Assembly (NCBI GenBank): GCA_018136815.1
Contig: CM030937.1
Location: 3,213,820-3,277,819, forward strand
Direction: 5' to 3'
DNA from: Isochrysis galbana
Taxonomy: Eukaryota > Haptophyta > Isochrysidales > Isochrysidaceae
DNA: 64,000 bases
Shown here: piece after piece, positions 1-10,169 of the stretch
Layout: each line of letters starts with the position of its first letter
How positions within the stretch are numbered: position 1 is the first letter of the stretch
Translations under genes and position numbers: made by a program
The notes under the pieces: model-generated
What the model was told of the DNA's origin: nothing
Databases searched by the model: none
The model's input: only the letters and a program-made list of their open reading frames with translations

Positions 1-470
1 TACCACGCTCGAGGAGCCTCGTGAGTCCATGACATGTGGAGGGCGATTCCTAGACGATTCCTGACGCTTTTCCTCATGCATGTAGCACTTTTCTTGATGA
101 CGTGTTTATTCCGTACACCGTGATATAATTTGCATCGGACCCCTTGTCCTCGAGCCTGGTTGATATTCTCTGACATTCACCTATTCACCGTGCAGTGATC
201 TCTCGAGTGCATCCGAGCCCTCCGATGCATCGAATTTTGCTTTATTGAGTTGTGATCCGTGACCCCGATTGGTCTTTATGTCTTCCGCTTGCGTGTCCTG
301 ATATGCACGCCCCCCTTTTTCTCCCGACACCTCACGCTTGCCCCATTCTCTCCTATCTCCATCCACTAGCCCGCGATCACATAGCCTTGACGCGGCTACA
401 TTTCGGAGAAGACTTCCAAAGATATACGCCCGAAACCTCACGAAATTACAATTATTTAATATTCTCACTG
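1..470. other. No gene seen
   Basis: No open frame here has recognisable composition or motifs. The stretch is moderately AT-rich near 420-480 and leads into a LINE leader at about 472. Confidence 0.4.
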
Positions 471-471
471 C

Positions 472-532
472 ACAACTAACTTTATAGTCAGTTGCCATGG
501 AGCGCACCGCCGCTCCCCCCCTCTCCTTTGAA
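472..532 (+). mobile_element. LINE 5' leader and ORF1 start fragment
   Basis: A hairpin leader (arms AACTAAC and GTCAGTT around TTTATA) is followed after GCC by ATGGAGCGCACCGCC. That matches the start of the LINE ORF1 (MERA...) seen intact at 62323 and in a derivative at 7394. The similarity stops about 35 bp into the ORF, so only the first dozen codons remain. The changed arm bases still pair, which suggests the hairpin was selected. Confidence 0.55.
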
Positions 533-583
533 GGCTATGAATATGATACCAAGACATCTAGATATCTTGACATCTAGTACCCT

Positions 584-653
584 TTTGGCACTATCTATAC
601 ATAGCCACGCGCGAGGCGAGAATATTAAAAGGTTTCTTTGGCACTATCCATAT
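584..653 (+). mobile_element. Very short 5'-truncated LINE insertion with target duplication
   Basis: About 37 bp of the LINE 3' end (GCGAGGCGAGAATATTAAAAG, roughly 601-636) is flanked by near-identical copies of TTTGGCACTATCTATA: 584-599 on the left and 637-652 on the right, with T/C at one site. The 3' end with an AT-rich tail and a 13-16 bp target duplication is the hallmark of target-primed reverse transcription. A further TATCTATCTAGATAGG motif is repeated just downstream. Confidence 0.65.
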
Positions 654-730
654 CTATCTAGATAGGGCCTGGGTAGTATCTATATCTATCTAGATAGGCT
701 CCGAGCGAGAATCTACTATTTACCAGATAT

Positions 731-1145
731 TAGGCGGCGGCAACTGGACCCGCGTCTGCTCTGGAAGACACATCAACTGATTTTTGCCGCTTCTTCGCTT
801 CCTCGGCGAGCTTGGTCTGGCGCTTCTCCTTCATCTTCTCCGCGAACGCGAGATTCTCTTCCAGCAGCTTCTTCTCGAACTTTGAAATGTCCGGCTCGAT
901 GCCCGCGAGATTGCATATTATAGGCTCTCAGGTGTCGTCCTTCTCGGTGAAGCCCTCCCAGCGGATCAGCCTACCGAACTACCGAAGAAGCATATAAGAA
1001 GTCAATGAGGTACCAGTATACGTGCTGCAGAATGAGCTCGACCTAACGTGTCATATCTACGCGACGACTTGGCCCGATGTGCACGACGGCGTACAACCTT
1101 ATCGTTGTCCCGCTCTTCCACGACTTCCTCAGCCTCTCATGCGGC
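731..1145 (-). pseudogene. Chromodomain-type fragment, broken
   Basis: Reading the minus strand, a segment matches the second half of a chromodomain: LIRWEGFTEKDDT, then EP, then NLAGIEPDISKFE. A charged helical tail follows (EENLAFAEKMKEKRQ...) and ends at 731-733. Upstream codons (EAEEVVEERDNDK) look like the first chromodomain strand. The frame is broken, so I treat it as a relic. It could derive from a host HP1-like protein or from a retroelement integrase chromodomain; there is too little sequence to tell which. Confidence 0.45.
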
Positions 1146-1149
1146 CCGC

Positions 1150-1577
1150 CGCTTGCGCTCCTGGGGCCTGGGGTCACCGAGATTGAGAGGCTGCGCGCGT
1201 TTCTCTGGCGGAGAAGATCGCGGAGTACCGGCGAGGGGGGGGGGGGGGGAGTGCGGGGGGGAGGGGGGACAAGGGGGAGAGGGGTGGGTGGGTTATATGC
1301 ATTTCACGGGGCATTTGTAAAAAAAATAACCAAACCTGAGGTTGCAGCCTCTTAGCCGGCCTTTTCCTTTTCAAGAAGTTTTTATGCTTTCTTGCATCAA
1401 TTAATATGAATGTGAGGTTGGTGGAGGAGGACAGAGACATGCACACACACTGCAAGAAAAACCAAGAGCCATAACTAACCCACAACTGGACAGAGAGTAG
1501 ACGAGAAACACCAAGACGTCAATATCCAAGGAAGTTCCTCTCATTCCAAGTACCTCGACCCAGACCTCACACTAGGA
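1150..1577. other. Intergenic, G-rich tract
   Basis: Contains a G-rich run at about 1225-1290 and otherwise unremarkable sequence up to the stop codon of the 1578-2273 gene. No coding or RNA gene is seen. Confidence 0.4.
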
Positions 1578-2273
1578 TTACTGGTTTGCGTCCTTGACGT
1601 TTTGTCGAGACTGATAGACATATACCCCTACAACACCAAGACCGAGTTCCGCTATACCCTGTGGAAGCAGATCTTGTCCACTGGATCCGGTAACAACACG
1701 CAAAAGGTCATTCAGCCCCGCTGAGAGGTATGCCAGCCCAGCAACGAAAGCAGCAATCCCGAAGAGGCCCGATTTGCGCCGAGACGCCCTCTCAGACTGT
1801 ATCTGATCGTACTCTTCCTTCAGATTCTTAAGCGTCGTCATCTCCTCGAGTACGGTGGCCCGTGTTGCAGCAATCGTCCCTTCGACTGCTGCTGATGTCT
1901 TGTCTGCGCGCGCCATCAACCGCTTGGTCTCTGCCTCCGCCATCTTGGCGGCCTTGCGTTCGAGACGGGTACGTAGCGAAGCTCCGTCAGTATCAAGATC
2001 ATCAAGCACGGCGGCTAAAACGCGCTGTGTCTCCTCCTCGATCAGCTTGAACTGCGCCTCCTCCGCGGCATCCAGCTCAACCTTGCGACTGATCCCTTGG
2101 AACGCAGCCTCAAGCTCTCGTTTGAGCAGGGCGTCCAGCTGGTCGTCTGAAGTCGAAAGACGGGGCACCGCACAGCGTGTCACCGGCCGCCCCACCCACC
2201 CGCTCGCGCCAGCCAGCGCATTTGCGCCGCCGCATAGAGCGACGAAAGCCAGCAGCGAGGCGGGCCGCCTCAT
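1578..2273 (-). CDS. Plastid-targeted coiled-coil membrane protein, unknown function
   Basis: Encodes 231 residues. I chose the ATG at 2273 because it starts a hydrophobic signal peptide (MRRPASLLAFVALCGG) with an ANALAG cleavage-like site, followed by a transit-like stretch rich in Arg and Ser. An upstream in-frame ATG at 2465 would add 64 unlikely residues. Residues about 50-170 are a charged helical coiled coil. The C-terminus has two hydrophobic segments (FGIAAFVAGLAYLSAG and GIAELGLGVVGVYVYQ) and could span an envelope or thylakoid membrane. The arrangement resembles small plastid proteins of secondary algae. I do not recognise the family. A CTAGAGTA-type motif lies about 95 bp upstream at 2363-2378. 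Confidence 0.75.
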   Translation of the reverse strand: MRRPASLLAFVALCGGANALAGASGWVGRPVTRCAVPRLSTSDDQLDALLKRELEAAFQGISRKVELDAAEEAQFKLIEEETQRVLAAVLDDLDTDGASLRTRLERKAAKMAEAETKRLMARADKTSAAVEGTIAATRATVLEEMTTLKNLKEEYDQIQSERASRRKSGLFGIAAFVAGLAYLSAGLNDLLRVVTGSSGQDLLPQGIAELGLGVVGVYVYQSRQNVKDANQ

Positions 2274-2362
2274 CGCTCCCAGCACTCTCTCCTCGCGCCT
2301 CTCACCTCGGAAAAGCTCGTCGTGAGAACAAAAGACAAAAAAAACACTCGCCTCGCGCGTGG

Positions 2363-2378
2363 CTCTAGAGTAGAGTAC
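2363..2378. promoter_or_regulatory. CTAGAGTA promoter-proximal motif
   Basis: CTCTAGAGTAGAGTAC lies 90-105 bp upstream of the start at 2273. The CTAGAGTA core also occurs upstream of the starts at 4267, 21662, 29060 and 58456. I infer a core promoter or factor-binding element; function is untested. Confidence 0.4.
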
Positions 2379-2483
2379 TTTCTTTCTACTAGTACGAGTA
2401 TGAAGCCACGCCCGCGACAAAGACAAAAGACAAAAGACAACAGAAAGCGCGTAGGTACACTTCATGTATCTTAGATTTGTAGA

Positions 2484-2585
2484 GCATCTTGTTGACTAGC
2501 ACGCCTAGTCACATACACCGGACGAGCCATGCACCCATCGCAGGGTAGGGGCTCCGTTGCCGTCGAAGGCTCCAGTCTGTCGAAC
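2484..2585 (+). repeat. Dispersed repeat R3
   Basis: Shares CACATACACCGGACGAGCCA and GGGGCTCCGTTGCCGTCGAA with 61655-61790. The second half also occurs at 50123-50160. It has no coding capacity and is a short non-autonomous repeat of unknown class. Confidence 0.6.
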
Positions 2586-2599
2586 ATGCGATGACTACA

Positions 2600-3284
2600 G
2601 GCTCGTAGGCAGAGGGCCGTTCGATCGAGCCGGCAGCTGACGCGGCCGTGAAAGAGTCGTTGTTTGTAGAGTCGTTGTTTGTTGCTGACGGGAAGATGTC
2701 TGAAAGGTCATGGTAGGAGTAGCTGTCAGTGTCTGCCATCGAGCGCTTCGAGCGGAGAGGTAGACTGAGGTTCAGAGGGTTGCAACGCGTGGCGTCGGAG
2801 AGTAGAGACGAGGCTAGCTAGCGAGCTAGTGGGAGAGAGAGAGAGAGTGAGAGTGAGAGCTTCTTAGGTCCAAGGTAGACACGAGGGGCTACAACGCGGG
2901 GACTCAAAAAGTTGCTTATCCCCAGAGACACACAAACTAAACCAAACGGGGCGAAAACTAACCACACTTGGACGGACGGCCAAGCGTCGGCACCAAGGCA
3001 ACTTAGCAGCGCAGGGACATGCGACAGAGGGGGGCGGCACAACGAGGGCAGACCTCGCTGGGGGAGCTGCGACCGAGGTATAACAGAAGACAGACGACAA
3101 TCGTGGAACGTTTGATGACATCAAGAGAAAGTAGGAGAAGAGGCGATATACCCATCAACGAGACCTTGAGACTTAAAATAGCTCACCGGTTAGAAGTAAA
3201 AGTCTGTCCTCGTATGGAATACGACACAGTCCCTCACATCAGCACTAGCACTAGGCACTAGGGCCAATAAAAAACATTCTTGAA
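2600..3284. other. Intergenic, no gene seen
   Basis: Contains a GA-rich run (2830-2860). A minus-strand frame beginning at 2739 is Ser/Asn-rich and runs into R3; it could be the first exon of a gene but cannot be confirmed. Confidence 0.3.
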
Positions 3285-3440
3285 GATGACTACTACGTTG
3301 CTAGCCGCCGTCCCCTTTTCTGGGGTCTACGCCTGACATCGCCTTCGCCCTACCCTCACTCCCCTTCCCGTTACCCCCCTCGTTCCTTTTTGTTTGGTTT
3401 CGGGGGGTCGGCTCACGTACACTACTTTGGGCCTAACGCT
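3285..3440 (+). repeat. Dispersed repeat R2 (LINE 5'-region type)
   Basis: A degraded copy of the repeat seen at 9178-9345, 15440-15600, 38835-39000 and 62150-62300. Shared features are the CCTTCGCCCTACC...TCCCCTTCCCGTTACC block, a TTTCGGGG(G)TCGGC block and a following TACACTACTTTGGGCC. At 62 kb the same sequence runs directly into LINE ORF1, so it is probably LINE 5' leader. Confidence 0.5.
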
Positions 3441-4000
3441 GGGGGAGGGGGAGGAAGGGCCTTTTGTATTCTGTTTGGGTGGAGGCGCAATCGTGCGCGC
3501 CGCTGTGTGGGGGCCCAGCCTTGCGGCTTTCCCCAAGGTGTTCTACTTTTGTGGGGCGCTTCGCCTCGCGCGCCCTGAGCTTATCCTTGGTTTTCGTCTT
3601 GCTTTATTTTTTCGTGTTTGATTATGTGTTCTATCTTCAGCTTTTGTGCTAGTCGTGTTAGTTTGAGGCTTGGTGCTAGTTCTTCGTTATCTACGGTTTG
3701 GAAGAGTGGGCGGAAATCATTTGTGTCTATGCTTTTTGGGGGCTGCCGGCCCATGTCGGCTTGGGCTCTTCTAGACGTGTCGGTGGAGTTGCCGAGGTCC
3801 GAGGTGTGCCCATGGCCATGGTGCAAACTCTTCGAAGTGAAGCGCCGATTTCGGCGCCTCGGACCGTCACTTATGAGTTAGTGGCTCCGGGTGGAGCTGT
3901 GAGAAATCGCCGTGTCGCGAGCGCGGCGGCGGTGTGGCTCCAACCTGTAGTCACACTACCCACTACGACTACTTTTATCTACTGATATGATACAGGCCTA
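3441..4000. other. Intergenic, no gene seen
   Basis: GC-rich, with open frames on both strands that show no recognisable domain. Pyrimidine-rich 5' UTR of the arrestin gene starts at about 4025. Confidence 0.3.
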
Positions 4001-4012
4001 GCTAGAGTAGAC
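4001..4012. promoter_or_regulatory. CTAGAGTA promoter-proximal motif
   Basis: GCTAGAGTAGAC lies about 255 bp upstream of the arrestin-gene start and just before a pyrimidine-rich presumed 5' UTR. It shares its core with motifs upstream of four other genes in the window. Confidence 0.35.
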
Positions 4013-4266
4013 AAGATCTAGATCGGAGAGGCCGCCGCCGCCGCTTTTCTTGTTCTGTCGTTTTGCTCGCTCCTTCAGTGCTCTCTCTTCTTCTTCTCTT
4101 CTCTCTCTTCTCCCCTCTCCTCCTTGATCTCCCATCTCCCCACTCGTCCCTTGTTTTCTTGCTTTCACTCTCTCTTTATTCAGTACAACACACAGGATAC
4201 CCCTCGGTTCGTGGCAGCGCTGGCCGTGGCCGTGTCTCCCTCGACGATCCAACGGGCCGCCGACCA

Positions 4267-6320
4267 ATGGGCAACTCGCTCAGCAGCGCGGGAGCCACCC
4301 TCGCCATCGGCGCAAGCGGCGCCGCCTACGCCGGAGAGGAGATCTCGGGCACAGTCTACCTTTCGGTCGCAAAGCCCTGCTCGGCCAGCACGCTACAGAT
4401 TCTGCTCGTCGGGAGGGTGAGAACGCCTCGACGCCCGTCCACTCCCCTCTCCACCACTGCTCCCTTGCCTCCATTCTTGCGGAGCCTTTCCCGAGCGCTC
4501 ACTTTTTGCTGAGGGGGTGTAGGTGCGGGCGCTAAGAAGCCCCCGAGTGCCCGTGCGATAACTCATACGACGCTTAGAGAGCCGTTCTCGATGTCAGTGG
4601 GGAAATACCACGGGGTACCATTTGGCTCCGAGAATGACCAGTGCACACTCCCGCCTCTTCCAACACTCGATTGGTCGATGCTTTCTTCATCTCTTCCCAC
4701 ATCTTCCGGGTGTAGGAGCATTCCCACACGCACTGGACGACGACCAGGTCGCACGGTACTGGAAAGGACCGGCGGACGGAGACGGTGCACCATCATGCAT
4801 ACGCCAACAAGCAGCTGCTCTTCCTGAACGTGCCTCTTGCCAGCTTCCCAAATGGCGTGATTCCAGCCGGCAACTATGAATTTCCGTTCCGAGCACTCCT
4901 GCCGGAAGACCTCCCCTCTTCCATGTATGCGACGGGCGGCGGCGGCGATTGCAGGGTCGAATACTCTATTGAGGCACGCCTCCATCGTCCTGGGATGCTG
5001 AAATGGGATGTCACAGCAAGACGGTCGCTCCACGTGCAGGCGAGGCCGCTGCCGCGTATCCCTCAGCCGTATGCCGCCGAGCCAGTGACCACGCAAGTCA
5101 ACATGTGCTGCTGCATCCCCCAAGGGCAACTTACTCTCGCAGCCAGTATTGACGATACGTGCATGGGTCGTGGGGAAGCTCTGGACATCGCAGTGGCTGT
5201 GAATAACGAGTCATCCTCGATCCCCGAGCGCATGTATGCGGATGTCCGCGAGTACGTGAGCTGGCATGCGGGGGGCCACTCGAATCACCAGTCCCGGACC
5301 ATTGCCTACGCTGAGTATAACCCCGCGGACGTCGAAGGGCTCGGGCGAAAATCCAAACATGAGTTGCGGGCCATCAAGGAGAATCCGGGATCTCGCATGG
5401 AAATGCTCGCTCTGATGCACCGATCGTTGCAAAATCGTGAGGCTCGGCAGCCGCTCAGGTGTAACCCCACGGCACGGGACACGTATCAAGGCCGGGTTCT
5501 CTCTGTACGTCACGTTATGGCCGTGCGTGTTAAGACACCCTATTGCGTCACGGACCCTGAGCTTGCGCTGCCAATCCGAATTGCGGGACGCCTACCGGAG
5601 GTGATCGTTCAAGGCACCGTCATCGTCCAGGGGACTGAGATCGTGGATGCAGCGCCGAAGAAACTCCCTCAGCCTGTGGAGGCAATGCCCATCGCGATGC
5701 CGATAGGCCCGCAGGCGCTCCGCACACAGCAGGTCCTCAACGCGAAGCCTGCCGATTGGGAGGCAACAGTAGTTGTCGCAGCGCCCGTCACACTGCCCAT
5801 GGCCGAGGCATCCATGGGCGGCATCGTAGCCCAAGCTCAGCAATCGAGCGAGGAGGAAGTGCAGCTGGCGCCGCAGGCGGAGGAAGCTCAAGGTCAGCCG
5901 GGGACCTTCTTGGCGCTGATGGAGCTGATGGACCGCACATATGATGATCTGTCCATGTTGCGCAAGTTGTGCACGTTCGAGCGCGACACATGGGGACCCC
6001 TTTTGACTCATCTTGGGCCGACGGAGTATGCAAAAGTCGTGCACAAGATCGGACTGGCCCTTGATCGGCCTCGCGCGGCCGAGTTTCTGGCCAAACAGCT
6101 CGAGGGTGGACTTACAGTCAGGCATATTACGCAGTGTCTCCTCAACGAGAGCGTCAGCGGAGAGAGTCAGAACGCCCAACTTGTTTGCCGCTTGGCGCCC
6201 CTTTGCAATGACCTCGTCACTAGACCAGAAGCGCGTGCTGAGTTGGAATATTGCCTCACAGAGTGGGAGCGTATTCTGACCGCCTCAACGTTGGATGCTG
6301 CATGCAACGTTGTAGCTTAA
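4267..6320 (+). CDS. Arrestin-domain protein
   Basis: Two exons, 4267-4416 and 4716-6320, joined in phase 0 across a 299-bp GT-AG intron, give 584 residues. It starts MGNSLSSAG, a candidate N-myristoylation site. The first 51 residues plus exon 2 form the arrestin N-fold: a GEEISGTVYL strand, LQILLVGREHSHTHW across the junction, then IPAGNYEFPF and LPEDLPSSMY, the characteristic arrestin loop. The C-fold follows (CCCIPQGQLTLAASID). After a low-complexity Pro/Ala/Gln linker, a helical C-terminal domain (about residues 435-575) is unlike arrestins I know. Such proteins usually act as adaptors for trafficking or ubiquitination of membrane proteins; the tail may recruit the partner. The exon 2 start was chosen because earlier codons in that frame hit a stop. 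Confidence 0.85.
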
Positions 6321-6411
6321 GGTCGCGTTCCGTCGAAATAGGACCATGCAACATGGGAGGGCACTTCACAACCATCAATCTCCTACGGAGAGCAACTTGT
6401 GCCTCTGTTTT

Positions 6412-6795
6412 TCAACATGTTGACTCACTTCTCGTTTTCACCCCACTCCTGTGGGCCACAAGAACCTACAACTCAGTGCCCTGCCTTGGGCCCTCCTTCA
6501 ACACTTGACTCCCTCTCCTACTCTCCCTTCCCTCTAGAACCAACCCAAACAGAACGAACCCCCTCGCCCTCTGTTCAAAGCACCAAAAATTTCAACTCAA
6601 GACCCTTGTTGATACACTTCACGTTTTCACCCCACTCTTGTGGGCCACAATTACCTTCAGCTCAGTGCCCTGCCTTGGGCCCTCTTCCAACACTTCACTC
6701 CCTCTCCCACTCCCTCTTCCAACTACAACTAACCCAAGAAGCACAAACCCCCTTGCCCTCTGCTTCAAGCACCAAAAATTTCGACTCAAGACAAG
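6412..6795 (+). repeat. Tandem duplication, two ~189-bp copies
   Basis: Two direct copies share TTTTCACCCCACTC(C/T)TGTGGGCCACAA (6435 and 6624), CAGTGCCCTGCCTTGGGCCC and the shared end AGCACCAAAAATTTC(A/G)ACTCAAGAC. They diverge by roughly a fifth, by eye. Not evidently coding; just downstream of the arrestin gene. Confidence 0.7.
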
Positions 6796-7218
6796 AGGGA
6801 GGACATGTCTTGAGGCGGCGTCGCTGCCCATGCCTAGCGCAAGGGTATAGCGCCCCCACTCAGACATCTCCTTCCCCACAGCTCCTCTCTGAGGAGTTGC
6901 TCCTCTCCCTCCCATTAGGCCCCCTTGCCTGCGAGACCAGAACAGGATCCTGGCGTGGGGGGCTGTCTGAGTGTGGAGGGAGGGGCGCTCTGGCTAGCGC
7001 AGGTAGAAAGCTAGTGAAGAGCTGGGTGGCATAAGGGGGGAAGGGTGCTTGCGCTTGCCGCGGCAGGGTGTCCTGTCTTGAGTGAGCGCTAGTCCCGTTC
7101 CTTTGCCGCGCCGCGACCCATAAAAATTTGTTAAAAATTTAAATTTATATAAAATACGAGTTTGCAGTGGGCTTAGGCCGAGTCGGCAAGTATAAAATAC
7201 GAATACTCGTTGGCCAGC
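6796..7218. other. Intergenic, no gene seen
   Basis: GC-rich to 7110, then a short AT-rich block (7125-7160) ahead of the truncated LINE at 7219. A TATAAAATACGA motif is repeated at 7147 and 7191. Confidence 0.3.
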
Positions 7219-9183
7219 GCATTCAAAGTTCAAAGACGTCTCGGCACACCACCTGGCACCTGGTGGTGCGCAAGCTACGCAAGTTCGAGATGAACAGAGA
7301 GCGGCCTCATAACCATCAGCTCGCTCGCCAGGGCGGTCGAGAATCAAGGCTTCTTTTTTCTCCAAGGTAGAACTAAGTTTATACTTGGTCGCCATGGAGC
7401 GCGCCGGCGCGACTCCCCTCTCTTTCGGGCCCCCCGCCGAGGGCGCCCCTCCAGTACCCATGGAGCAGTCGCTGGCGAAGCGACCGCGTCCACCCGCGGA
7501 GGCCGAGCAGGTGCGTGCGACTCGCGTCGCGCCACACGGTCCGTGGCCCCGGCCACATCACCCTCAGCAGCCATGCTGGTCCCCCCCATCCATGGGGGAC
7601 AGCAGACTGCAGACAACAAGACAGACACAACAGACAAGACGCAAGAAGCAGCCAATGGGCATGCCTCATGGCAGAGGCTCCTCCCACCTTGGTGACGGTC
7701 GCGCCGCCCCGGCGGCGCGGCCCGAGACCGGGTGGCCCTTATGGGCACAAACAACACCCCACCCTGCATACGTACCACAACAGAAGAATGCCACAACAGA
7801 AGCCCCAACTCAACACGACCAAGGCCCCTTTGAGAGAGGGACTGGAGACCGACCACCAACAACCAGCCCACCATCAAGCACCAAACTGTTACTCACGGCC
7901 GACCCGCATTCCCCTGACGCAGGAGCCAGTGTCAGACGAAGAACAAGAGGGCGTAGACACAGACGCAAATTTCGACCTCTCATTCCACCAAGAGGGGGAC
8001 TACACCTTTCTGGACACGACCGTCTACGCCGCGATAGTAGAATTGCTTCTCGAGCTAGAGGGCGTCGATCCAGAGCCAGACTTCTGGGCACGGTCCATTG
8101 CAGGCCCTTGGCACGTAGCCGTCAATGAAGATTGCGCACAACAATTTCAAGAAAGGTATCCGACAGCTTGAAAATCTTATACATCATCGCGTGGAAATAC
8201 ATAATAAGAGACTTCTACAGAGTAGAGTTCGAGTCATACGAATACCACTACATACCCGTTCTAGAATCCACACTAGTGAGATTTACTACCCTAGTAAGGG
8301 GTCATACTGCGCCGAGAACACACAGCCTGGCACGCACAAGGAAGGCGGCCCAGGGAAGGAAACCAAAACTCAAGAGCCTGCCAGAACTCAGCGCTCCGAC
8401 CTTTATAGAAGACGGCAAAGGAACACTAAAAATGAGCGCCCGCCTAGGCTCAGTAGCGGAAGCAATCGGCCTTGCCGAGAGGCTCGCCTGAGACCCAGGC
8501 ACGCACCCCCCGCCACAGAACGACAAGCAACCACGCCGCGAAAACAACAATGGCAGCATAAAAGACGACCAACACACCATGCGAGGACACACACACCTCG
8601 ACACAAGAAGAAACGGGCCACCTAGAGGCACAGGAGGAAGACGGGGAACATCCACTAGGGGTCGGTGCACCCCGCCCAACCTAACCCCCCCAGCGACCTG
8701 GGCCCCAAGTAGTGCACGAGGGGAGCTGCCGCGAGGCGGGTAGCGAGGGAGAGGAAGGGAAGTGGGCGTGGCTACAGTAGTTAAACCCGTGGCCGCGCGC
8801 GAGGCGAGAATATTAAAAAGTTTTTTTTTCTCCAAGGTAATCAAAAACGCACCAAGATTCTCACCAAGGAGGGGGTCCTCATGACCCAGGGCAAATAAGA
8901 AGTCTACCACCTTTACGTGACCCCGAAGTCGCAAGGCTCGTTGGCCTCGTTCGATCGAAGCATTCCCGCGCAAGATCTTGCTCACCGTCAACGGGCCCCC
9001 TACCCCATCGAATACGCCGTCCGCAACTACCGCGAGCTCGGCGGGGACATCAAGAACCTGAGCATCCACGCGGGGCCCAAGGGCTGCAAAGGATACAACA
9101 AGGGATACGCCCTCGCGTCGTTCCAACCCCCTCTACGCATCAACTGCGTATGCAACGAGGGCAAAAGCGCAAGCAAACACATC
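7219..9183 (+). mobile_element. Older LINE ORF1 fragment split by a younger LINE
   Basis: 7219-7368 and about 8822-9183 are the two halves of one ORF1 C-terminal region. The left part matches residues LVVRNYRFEMKSF...FFFLQG of the intact ORF1 at 62323. The right part continues with RTKILTKEG and YHLYV and then extends beyond that copy as NYRELGGDIKNLSIHAG with several Cys. The reading frame has decayed. The insertion between the halves (7369-8820) is flanked by a duplicated TTTTTTCTCCAAGGTA. Confidence 0.8.
7368..8837 (+). mobile_element. Internally deleted LINE derivative inside an older LINE
   Basis: Begins with the hairpin leader at 7370 and ORF1 ATG at 7394 (MERAGATPLS...), keeps ORF1 to about 8158 (EGVDPEPDFWA..., APWH-type block), then jumps directly into the last ~110 codons of ORF2 (SLKILYIIAWKYIIRDFYRVEF... 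to EAIGLAERLA, ending near 8491). It ends in the family 3' UTR and GCGAGAATATTAAAAAGTTTT. ORF1 is broken into two frames near 7500-7900. A 16-bp target duplication flanks it (7353-7368 and 8822-8837). It is non-autonomous, with no reverse transcriptase. Confidence 0.8.
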
Positions 9184-9345
9184 TGAAGATTCTGGGCTAC
9201 ACACCTACTAGTTATAGGACTTCCTCTCGCTACTAACACCGCCCTTATCTTCCCTCCCTCCACCTCTTTCCCTGCCCCCCTTCTTTCCTTTTTCTTCGGT
9301 TTCCGGGGTCCGGCCTTGGTACACTACCTATGGCCTGGTTCGGGT
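9178..9345 (+). repeat. Dispersed repeat R2
   Basis: Opens with ACATCTGAAGATTCTGGGCT, has the CCCTTATCTTCCCTCCCTCC block, then TTCGGTTTCCGGGGTCCGGC. Nearly identical to 62157-62290, where it precedes LINE ORF1, so probably LINE 5' UTR. Confidence 0.65.
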
Positions 9346-9359
9346 TCGGAGTGTGGGGT

Positions 9360-9553
9360 CCGACCACTTGGGCGGGCAGGTGCACCCCGCTAGACCTAGA
9401 CCCCGCCATCCCCACAGCCTAAGCCCTAAGCCCCCAAGTAGTGCCGCAAGGCGGGTTGTGAGGGAACGAGCGGATGTGGGCGTGGATACGTGTGAGCGAG
9501 TCCCAAAGCCGCGCGCGAGCGGCGTGAAGGTTAAAAAGTGCTTTTTTTAACAA
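9360..9553 (+). mobile_element. LINE 3' UTR fragment
   Basis: Contains GCAGGTGCACCCCGC, CCCAAGTAGTGC, a GTGGGCGTGG block and a diverged end AAGGTTAAAAAGTGCTTTTTTT. These match in order the 3' tails at 8625-8820 and 51600-51813. No coding part remains. Confidence 0.65.
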
Positions 9554-10169
9554 CTACACCAATGACCAATGAGCATCTCAGTCAGCTGTTATTGCCTATT
9601 GCTATTGCTTCGTGTCGCCTAGGTCCCAGATACCTCTGATCCTTGGTGCCTGGTGCACTGGTGACGTCCGCCACATAGCTCATAGTAGCTGTCCTGACCC
9701 TTACTAACTCGCGGGCTCCGCCCTACTCGAGAAGCCTCCCTCAACCAAGCGTTGGCGTCGGGCCCTTTGTCCCACACAATCACGTACACGCCCACAGCAT
9801 AAATTCATGCCTCAAACGCCGCAAAGGGGACGGTAATTTTGCCTTTAGCTCAAGAAACATCTCGAACCCCTCTCGCGACGGAAGCACGTACGGATTCCAC
9901 GATCAATGTGTCGAACGATTTGTCGGTGGAAGTGGTAGCCTAGGTAGCGCTGTTGCTGGTGCAAGCGTGATGCCATTCATCTTGGACAAGGTCGACCCGC
10001 AGCCAGGATGCGCTTGTTGTGCGCATCCTCAGCGGGGCACACCCGCGAGCGCTCGTGAAAATCGCAGTGGGAGCACAGCTTGGCAACGTCTACCGCGCCC
10101 GCTGCCTCATCTGGTTTCATCCGCGTAGTTGACTTGGTCCCGTAAGCCTCACCGAAGGAAACTACATCA
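9554..10169. other. Intergenic, no gene seen
   Basis: Downstream of the kinesin stop codon. Probably kinesin 3' UTR near 10100-10169; nothing else recognised. Confidence 0.35.

Noticed and set aside
731-1145. Calling the chromodomain relic a specific retroelement
   Set aside because: Only part of one domain is visible; no polymerase, integrase core or terminal repeats are seen nearby, so host and element origin cannot be separated.
2509-2739. Minus-strand 76-codon frame starting MADTDSYSYHDLSDIF
   Set aside because: Could be a first exon, but its second half is dispersed repeat R3 and no downstream exon was found.
3581-3985. Possible short genes around 3.6-4.0 kb on both strands
   Set aside because: Neither frame shows a family signature, and no splice-linked partner was found.
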